Shown in pieces: positions 9,146 through 15,026 of a stretch of DNA of 15,026 bases. The stretch spans positions 1 through 15,026 of the forward strand of contig RBNI01003877.1 in NCBI GenBank assembly GCA_003990745.1, in the 5' to 3' direction. The position numbers were made by a program, and so were the translations under genes. Source of the stretch: Jimgerdemannia flammicorona (lineage: Eukaryota > Mucoromycota > Endogonomycetes > Endogonales > Endogonaceae). The notes beneath the pieces are model-generated. The model saw only the letters and a program-made list of their open reading frames with translations. It made no database searches and was not told where the DNA came from. How positions within the stretch are numbered: position 1 is the first letter of the stretch; each line of letters opens with the position of its first letter.

Positions 9146-10327
9146 ATGAATCCCTCACTTTCAAGCTGAAAAATGAACAACTATCACAACAACTATTCTG
9201 ACTACAAGAGTCACCTCTGTAAGAATTCAAAATAAGATAGAAATATTCCCCCCACATTCTATGGATATACTACTGAAGAGTCAATCCTGACCTTTATTGA
9301 AGACTTTGAACAATTTGCCACTATACAAGCTCTTAGCATGGATGCACAATTGGCTCTTCTATCTGTCAGCCTTAGAGGACCTACTAGAGATAAGTTCAAT
9401 GTAGCTACCATTGCTAATACTGGTACAGCCAAACTTGCCAATATGAAGACCTTCTTCAAAACTATATACTATACTGAAGAGATCAAGCAAGCTCTCAAGG
9501 ATTAACTCAACACTATCTGCCAGAAACTCAGTGAAGATCTCAACTCATTTTATACTCAAATCTGCCACCAGATTGTCTTGGCTGGCTATGATAATGCCCT
9601 CAAGAAATAAATAGCTGATTTAACCTTTCTCAAAGGAGTTCACCTTGAAATTACCCTAGTAATCTGGTCTACCCTAGTTGCTCTGACTCTTGACCAGAAA
9701 GTGGTCTTTGCACAGAGATATTAGACTGCCAGACACTCTGCCAAACACTCAATAGAGAAAATAACTAGTATCAAGATAGAGTCATCAAAGCCAACCAGTA
9801 TCATACTCACTACAGTTACAAACAGACAATCATCCTCACCTATCTTCAAGGCAGCCAAAGCTGATCCAGTAGAGAAACTTGCTAAGTAGTTTACCAAGAT
9901 GACTATACATCTTGGTAATGTTGTTAGAGAAGTCCAAAGTACCAATGGTGACCAGTACAGAGATTTTCAGCTATTATAGAAAAGTGTAATATCACATACT
10001 TTAGATGTAGAGAAGAAGGCCACTATATAAAGAGTTGCATGACCAAAACAAGACACAAGGCCCAATTTAGCAATACTACTAGAGAACAAACCAATACAGT
10101 AGTTATTGAGGAGATTGGTGATACTGATGATGAAGAATACTATAAGAAGTCCAAATTCTACCCTGTTATTGAAGGTACCAGAATTTAGTCTAAGCTCTAT
10201 GATAAGAAGAGCAACAGCAAGCCAGTTGGAAGACCAAAGAAGACCCCAGCTATCACTATCCAAAGTAAGACCCAACCTGAGGATATTGATCAAGACATAG
10301 AGTTAGATAAAGCTATCTACCAAATTT
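9146..10327 (+). pseudogene. Gypsy gag with CCHC zinc knuckle and AT-hook-like motif
   Basis: The frame opens at ATG 9146 (MNPSLSS, then stop) and continues with the retrotransposon gag pattern PPTFYGYTTEESILTFIEDF and EQFATIQALSMDAQLALLS, later GVHLEITLVIWSTL. Stops at about 9503, 9608, 9722 and 9887 break it. A frameshift near 9965 leads to the zinc knuckle: CX2CX4HX4C is recognisable as Y-F-R-C-R-E-E-G-H-Y-I-K-S-C at 9997-10038, with the first Cys codon (TGC) now TAC, Tyr. About 60 residues later comes VGRPKKTP (10225-10248), an AT-hook-like GRP core. Gag would pack element RNA. This copy cannot make the full protein, and the knuckle has lost one metal ligand. Confidence 0.75.
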
Positions 10328-11000
10328 AAAAGTACTACTCCAGTCTTAGGAGAAAGTGAAAGTAAGAAAGAACAGAAGCTGTATAAGACCAAGATCCACC
10401 AGTATGATATCTACAAGGATCTCAAGGAATAGAAGATCAATACTACTTTTGGACAACTAGTCAAGGTCCCTGCCTTCATAGCAGTTGAGAGTAGGACTTG
10501 CAACCACTATCAAAAACCAAGAGTACAAGATCATAGAAGCTCACAATGCATAAGAAGATAAACAAGAAGACTCAGATAAAGAATCTAAAGACCAGTGTAA
10601 GACATCAGCCTATATCCCATATCAGATTGAAGATTGTATCTTTGATACCATCATTGATACTGGTGCTGGAAGATGTCTCATGAGCAAGAAAGCAATTGAC
10701 CACCTAGGCTAGGACATTAAAGAGTCTACCAAAATGGTCTATGTCACAGTAGATGATACATACTACTCCCCTAGATAAGATCTGAGAAGTTTCCATCAAA
10801 ATTGGAGGAGCTATCATCTTAGTAGATATGATTGTTATAAGTGCTACCAACTATGACATCCTCATTAGCAACCAATGGCTCCACAAGGCCAAGGCTGTCA
10901 TTGACCTCAATGCTCAGAAGATGTAGATCAACTATAGAGAAAGAAAGGTATGAGTCTCTATCAATGTCTACAAAGGAGTACTACCAGACATAGAGGAAGG
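10319..11000 (+). pseudogene. Gypsy aspartic protease region
   Basis: A lead segment QYDIYKDLKE-stop-KINTTFGQLV (from about 10400) matches the 'YDIxxDLxxxxANxTFGQL' block that precedes the protease in many fungal gypsy polyproteins. After frameshifts the protease core reads YIPYQIEDCIFDTIIDTGAG with the catalytic DTGA at 10656-10667. The second half is in another frame: SIKIGGAIILVDMIVI, then SATNYDILISNQWLHKAKAV at about 10790-10905, the usual 'NYDILxGxDWL' end. TAG and TAA stops and at least two frame changes break it. The protease would cut Gag-Pol in the virus-like particle. The catalytic triplet survives but the chain is not intact. Confidence 0.75.
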
Positions 11001-11289
11001 AGATGAAGAGGATATAGAAGTCTTTATATACTTAGTATATAAGAACAAAAGCAAGACACCTAAGCTCACAGATGAGCAGTGGTACAATAAGATCATTAAT
11101 GACTATACTCCTCAAGGAAGATACCCCCATGGTACTAGGATGTACTGCTCCAAACACCTGAATGACTGCTGATCCTGTATCAGTGAAGTCAGAAAAATCT
11201 ATTAATAAAAGCATGAGCAAGAAGCTGCTGAAGCAAAAAGGAAAGCTAAAGAAGATGACCAGCCCTCAGAGCTTCAAGCTGACAGCAAT

Positions 11290-11795
11290 GATGAGGAGAA
11301 ATAAAACCAGATATTACTCTCAAGATCAAGAAGTTTTACCCTGAAGCCAAAATCCCAGAATACAAGACTGAAGAAGCCATAGGAATAGACCTTGCCAGTA
11401 TTCAAGATGCTATTCTCAAACCCCAGACCACCACTCTACTTAGCACTAAAATTGGAGTCAAGTTGCCAGAAAACTATACTGGAATTATCAAGACCAGGAG
11501 CAGTCTGGTCAAAAGCAAAATCTCAGTTGAAGGAAGAGTAATTAACCCTAATTACACTGGCAAGATCTTCCTCATAGTCAGAAATCACAACCCCACCACT
11601 CCATTCAAAGTCAAGAAGCATGACAGGATTGGCCAGATACTAATTTATGAAATCAAGAAGCCCAAGATCACTGAAGCCATTGAATCATCAAGACTAAGAG
11701 AGAAGAATAAGACTTTGGATCTACTGGAAGAGGAGTCTATGTTGTCATCAAGATTACTGAACTCAAGCATAAGAAAGATAAGGACCAGAATAAGT
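11290..11795 (+). pseudogene. Trimeric-type dUTPase domain within the gypsy pol
   Basis: All five motifs of the trimeric dUTPase family appear in order between protease and RT. Motif I is AIGIDLAS (11376-11399), after FYPEAKIPEYKTEEA. Motif II is TRSSLV, with RSSL at 11496-11507. Motif III is VINPNYTGK (11538 on), where the family has Asp in 'VIDxxYxGE'; here the codon at 11544 is AAC, Asn. Motif IV is HDRIGQILI, with its Asp at 11622. Motif V is FGSTGRG (11714-11734), the P-loop-like nucleotide motif, but it lies two frames over after an indel between about 11640 and 11690 and behind a TAA at 11708. dUTPase hydrolyses dUTP to dUMP and limits uracil in reverse-transcribed DNA. The domain is known from some retroviruses and some basidiomycete Ty3/gypsy elements. 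This copy is inactive. Confidence 0.8.
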
Positions 11796-12780
11796 ACACA
11801 TATACCATTAGAGAAAACTTTCCCCTAGAAGAACAACTTCTTAAGATTCTGCACCAGAATGAAGGAGTACTTACCACAGACTTCAGAGACATCTACAATC
11901 AAGAACCCAAGTACTATCATGAAGTTGACACTAGTAATATTAAGCCCATCTACCAGAAAGCCAGACCTATACTATCTGCTTACAGAGAATAGCTGTGAGC
12001 AGAACTTAAGAAAATGGAAGAAGCTGGAATCATTAAGCAAGCTATCAGCCCCTGGGCTTCACCCATTATCCTAGCCTCAAAGAAAGGAAGCAAGCCTGAA
12101 GAGTTTGCCCCAAGACTCTACATTGATTACAGGAAGCTCAACACAATCATTAAGAAGGATAGGCAGCTCTTACTAAATATTCAAGAAATCCTTATCACCT
12201 TTAGAAGTAAAGCCAAATACTACACCATCTTGAATCTATTCTCAGACTTCTATCAGATTGATCTCACTCAAGATACCAGTGAGAAATCAGCCTTTATTAT
12301 ATTTGATACCACCTATATCTATCTGTAAATACTATTTGGAATATGCAATGCCCCAGCAAGTTTTCAGCAAATGATGAACAGAGTCTTCAGTAATGAGATT
12401 GAAAAATGGCTCTTTGTCTATATTGATGATATGATTATCTTCAGCAATACTGTATGAGAATATGTCAACTATACAGCTAGTTCTCAAGAAGCTCAAGAAG
12501 CATGGCCTCTATATCAAGCCCAAGAAGTGCAAGTTTGCAGCTCAGAAAATCACCTACCTAGGACATCTCATCAACCAGACTGGAATTTACATAGACTCCA
12601 TGATAATTGAGGCTATTGCAGCCTACCCAAGACCCAGAACAACTACAGAAGTCCATGTCTTCCTTAGACTGGTCTCCTACTACAGAAGATTCATCAAAGG
12701 ATACTCCAATATTACAGCACCTATCTATGAGCTACTGAAGAAAGAGACCAAATTTGAACCTTCAATAAACTCAAAACCAG
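11796..12780 (+). pseudogene. Gypsy reverse transcriptase
   Basis: The frame that carries dUTPase motif V runs on into KKMEEAGIIKQAISPWASPI and then the RT fingers and palm with IDYRKLNTIIKKDRQ (12122 on), FGICNAPASFQQMMNRVFSN and VYIDDMIIFS, with the YIDD catalytic box intact at 12419-12430. Motif A reads TILNLFSDFYQI, where the family has LDL: the Asp codon is AAT (12233), so one catalytic residue is lost. A TAA at 12326 and a TGA near 12455 interrupt the frame, and a shift near 12465 moves to VLKKLKKHGLYIKPKKCKF and YLGHLI, then RPRTTTEVHVFLRLVSYYRR. The sequence is well preserved for recognition but cannot be active. Confidence 0.85.
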
Positions 12781-13200
12781 ATTGATCTAAGCACTCATCC
12801 TCAAAAGACCAGATTGGAACCTAGAGTTTATCCTGCAGACAGATGTAAGTACTATAGAACTTGGAGTAGTCCTAGCTCAGAAGAAAGATGGATATGAATA
12901 TATCATCTCCTATATAAGCTGAGATATCTATAGAGCAGAAAAGAACTATGAGTCATATAAGCTTGAATGCTTAGTAGTAGTTTGGACAGTAGACAAGTTC
13001 CACTACTACCTAGCTGGGAAATACTTTATAATTCAAACAGACCACTCCACTCTTGCCTGACTATTCCACACTCTGAACTACAAAGGAATATATACCAGAT
13101 AGATCTACAGGCTACAAAATTATGACTGTACTGTCAAGCACTACTCAGGAAGAACCAATGCTAATACTGATACACTCTCAAGAATACTCCAAAATACTTC
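12781..13200 (+). pseudogene. Gypsy RNase H
   Basis: This directly follows the RT. It reads RPDWNLEFILQTDVSTIELG with the first Asp at 12842, then EKNYESYKLECLVVVWTVDK, FHYYLAGKYFIIQTDHSTLA, and ends RTNANTDTLSRIL, the usual 'NxxADALSR' end. TGA and TAG codons stand where gypsy elements have Arg or Trp (for example TAG near 13100 in YTR-stop-IYRLQ, usually Trp). RNase H would remove the RNA template. The catalytic Asp and Glu positions that I can locate are still present, but stops prevent a complete protein. Confidence 0.8.
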
Positions 13201-13309
13201 CATTAAGACTATTCAATATAAATAAGGAATTATACTATAGATTAATCAGCTATCTCAGGCAGTAGAAGATACCCAACCACCTCAAACCCTAGACTATCAC
13301 CATTATCAA

Positions 13310-13882
13310 CTAGACTTGAAAACAATTTGAACTAGACAACACTATACTCAGAAAAGGAGAAAAGCTCATAATATCCAAACATAAGAAGTATCAAGTAATA
13401 AAGAAAGTACATAAACAAGGACATTTAGGAGAAACTAACACTTATGATAAAGTAAGAAGAACTATGTAGTAGCCTAAGATAGAAGAAGACTTACACCAAT
13501 TTGTCAAAGGGTATAATAAGTACTAAAAATAGAAATAAGATCAGTAAGACCAGGTACCTGAGTCATCAAGAATTGAGCCTATCCCCTTCCACTACATCAT
13601 AATGGATATTATTAGACTGCTACCAGTGATACTATCAGAAAACTACTATATTATAGTTATTGTAGACCTCTTTATTAAATAGATAGAAGCAGAAGTATTA
13701 CAAGAAGTCAATGCTCTCTCTATTGCCAACTTCCTGTACCAAGAAATCATCTGTCACTACAAGACACTAAGACAAATAACCACAGACCACAGTACAGAAT
13801 TTGTCAATAGATTCTATAAGATAATGTATCAGAAATATAAGATTCAGCAGGCTCCTTTCTCCACTACCTTACCAGTCACAAG
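13310..13882 (+). pseudogene. Gypsy integrase, cut off before the catalytic Glu
   Basis: The N-terminal HHCC finger is recognisable: His at 13410 and 13422 (HKQGH) remain, but both Cys are Tyr (TAT at 13512, TAC at 13521; GYNKY for the usual GCxxC). The expected Trp-Trp-Pro is stop-stop-Pro (TAG TAG CCT, 13467-13475). In the core the first Asp is at 13605 (IMDIIRLLP) and the second at 13785 (ITTDHSTEFVNRF), 60 residues apart as expected. The Glu should come about 35 residues later, near 13890, but the sequence changes to unrelated GC-rich DNA at about 13880. The core and C-terminus are therefore truncated by a junction, and the rest of the protein is riddled with stops. Confidence 0.82.
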
Positions 13883-14170
13883 GTTTGGTAGGCAATCTTC
13901 CGAGTCCCCTTTCCCCTATTATTACCCCCTCTATCTTGGGTTGGTTTGCTGTGCCTGCATGGGCATGGTGGGAGGAGGGCAATGGTGATGAGTTGCCCCT
14001 TTATCGGTGTCCGATCGGTGTCTTCTACACTTTTTCACGGTTTCTGGTGCCTCTGGCTGCATCTGGGGTGTACCCGTTTTGGTGCAGCGCTTTCTTCCTT
14101 TTGCCATCATCAACAAGGTGTCGTCTCTGGTGTGTCACGGGCTACATAGGGTGTCAGCCGACCTTGGGCA

Positions 14171-14314
14171 TCAAGTGCCAGTATAGGTTACCTGCAGGTT
14201 ATTTGGTGCCTGTGGTGGAGCTCTCTGAGCTTTGGCGAGCTTCCCGGCAAGCGCGGTACTGGCGTAGGTGACTGTTTTTTCGGGTGGAGTCAGGATGGGA
14301 GGGGAGATAGCCAT
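14171..14314 (-). CDS. Hypothetical small ORF, 47 aa
   Basis: ATG at 14314 on the minus strand opens 47 codons with a Pro-rich start and TPPEKTVTYASTALAGKLAK, ending at TGA 14171. The frame is open for about 40 codons further upstream (Pro-rich). The Pro-Lys-Thr-Val-Thr-Tyr-Ala-Ser pattern loosely resembles the N-termini of some retroelement ORF1/gag proteins, which is an impression only. A GT dinucleotide after CTGCAG could be a splice donor. It may well be chance coding in GC-rich DNA. Confidence 0.18.
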   Translation of the reverse strand: MAISPPILTPPEKTVTYASTALAGKLAKAQRAPPQAPNNLQVTYTGT

Positions 14315-14991
14315 CACAGATAGGAGGAAGGGCGATAATGGTGGACCAGTAGGGTGCCAGGCTGGGGGCGGTCGTCGGGGCTGGGGCAGGTGCTGCTTCG
14401 GTGGGGCCTTTTGATTGGTGCGGTGCAGTTAGGTGGTAGGTGACACTCTCGGCTTCTTTTGGTGGGTAGCAGGGTGAGGCCCCAGTCATCAGGAGGGGTC
14501 AGGGGGCCCGAGGCTACCCATTTCAGGCATCTTGGCTGCACTCAACTGGAACCGGGAGCTGACATGGCAATGTGATCGAGGCCCGCAGGCTTGAGTAGTG
14601 GGATATTGGGGGTTTCCTCCCACCTCACGTGTAAGTCCTCTACTCACCTCATCTGGGAGAACCAGACCCTACCCACCATGTTGTGCTTTGATGAGGGTTT
14701 TTCTTTGCCTGTCATTCTCTTTGGGGTGGCAGGGGCTATTCTATTTGGCTCGGACGTGGCCTTGTACATACGTTGGATTCTCGGGTGTGCGTCTTTGGTC
14801 GTTGGCGTATGGTTGGGTTCCCCTGGTGGTAGGGAGAGCATGGTGTGCAGAATGAGGTGCAGGCCACCATAGGCCCTGCTGCGCCTGGCATGGTCGAGCT
14901 GCTAGACAATAGCTAGCCTAGGTTAATGGGGGGACAGTGCTTGGTGGGTGGTGGGGGAGGGTTTTGGCCTATATAGTCTAGGTTCCCTTCC

Positions 14992-15026
14992 AATAAAAAT
15001 CCGTGGGACATGAGTCCGTTAAAAAA
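14992..15026 (+). terminator. Possible 3' end: AATAAA, hairpin and A run
   Basis: AATAAA at 14992-14997 is followed by a small hairpin GGAC-ATGA-GTCC (15006-15017) and six A at 15021-15026, where the window ends. This arrangement resembles the 3' end of a polyadenylated transcript or a non-LTR retroposon. The A run may continue beyond the window. Confidence 0.35.

Larger units (their letters stand above)
8524..13884 (+). mobile_element. Truncated Ty3/gypsy retrotransposon carrying a dUTPase domain
   Basis: Plus-strand remnants occur in the gypsy order: presumptive 5' LTR, gag with zinc knuckle, aspartic protease, dUTPase, reverse transcriptase, RNase H, integrase. RT and RNase H lie before integrase, which separates Ty3/gypsy from Ty1/copia. 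The reading frame jumps at least eight times, and stops occur in every domain, so it is not autonomous. The element is cut off in the integrase core at about 13880. No 3' LTR is present in the window, so the LTR ends and target duplication cannot be confirmed. It is clearly less decayed than the DIRS-type element to its left, but shares its complete lack of CpG. Confidence 0.85.
13885..15026. other. GC-rich, CpG-containing block of unknown identity
   Basis: Base composition changes sharply at about 13880-13900. The stretch is GC-rich with many G runs and normal-looking CpG, unlike the 9.4 kb before it. No protein family is recognised on either strand. Open frames exist on both strands but overlap heavily and have low-complexity composition. 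The right end has AATAAA, a small hairpin and an A run, which would fit the 3' end of a retroposed or transcribed unit on the plus strand. It may be another mobile element that inserted into, or recombined with, the gypsy integrase. Confidence 0.4.

Noticed and set aside
12419..12430. Intact YIDD box taken as a sign of an active gypsy element
   Set aside because: The motif A Asp is Asn, the frame is broken by stops and shifts, the integrase finger has lost both Cys, and the integrase is truncated.
4476..13880. Stops in the retroelements read as sense codons in an alternative genetic code
   Set aside because: TAG stands at positions that are Trp in conserved motifs and TAA at Gln or other positions, and frameshifts are frequent. 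No single reassignment explains them, and the BTB gene uses the standard code with a normal stop.
14591..14872. Plus-strand frame with hydrophobic stretches (93 residues)
   Set aside because: It could look like a membrane protein, but it overlaps other frames of similar length on both strands in low-complexity GC-rich DNA, and no family or start context supports it.

Overview
The window looks like nuclear DNA of a transposon-rich eukaryote, most likely a filamentous fungus. The reasons are a compact gene with one 86-nt GT-AG intron, two fungal-type retroelements, and a mutation footprint resembling repeat-induced or methylation-driven C-to-T change. The species cannot be fixed from the sequence alone. 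No bacterial signals, tRNA, rRNA or CRISPR were seen.

Layout. (1) 1-3650 is a host-like region read from the minus strand. It holds one apparently intact BTB-BACK-SPRY gene (468-1966, two exons, 470 aa). Next to it is a decayed partial second copy (2573-3446) with a copy of the gene's 3' flank (2231-2560), the result of a tandem duplication of about 2.2 kb. The far end of the pseudogene is joined to an unrelated open stretch (3447-3650). (2) 3651-4475 is non-coding and carries a degenerate repeat with the core CCACGCTGCACATGCT. (3) About 4436-13900 is a 9.4-kb block in which I can find no CpG dinucleotide at all, although CpG is common on both sides. It contains a heavily decayed DIRS-order (tyrosine-recombinase type) retroelement (4476 to about 7690), an unassigned decayed coding-like stretch (about 7700-8460), and a better preserved Ty3/gypsy element (about 8524-13880). 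(4) 13885-15026 is GC-rich, CpG-containing sequence of a different character that begins abruptly inside the gypsy integrase and ends with AATAAA, a small hairpin and a short A run.

The gypsy element reads, in order: presumptive 5' LTR, gag with a zinc knuckle and an AT-hook-like motif, aspartic protease, a trimeric-type dUTPase domain, reverse transcriptase, RNase H and integrase. The integrase is cut off just before its catalytic Glu would fall. The dUTPase between protease and reverse transcriptase is the most distinctive coding feature: all five family motifs can be found, but motif III has Asp changed to Asn and motif V lies in another frame behind a stop. Both retroelements are dead, with many stops and frameshifts. 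Most of the diagnostic lesions are C-to-T or G-to-A changes at CpA/TpG or CpG. These include Trp to stop, zinc-binding Cys to Tyr, and in the DIRS reverse transcriptase the catalytic Asp-Asp changed to Asn-Asn.

The only gene likely to act in the cell is the BTB-BACK-SPRY gene, probably a substrate adaptor for a cullin-3 ubiquitin ligase. The retroelement block is a methylated or RIP-like mutated genomic graveyard beside it.
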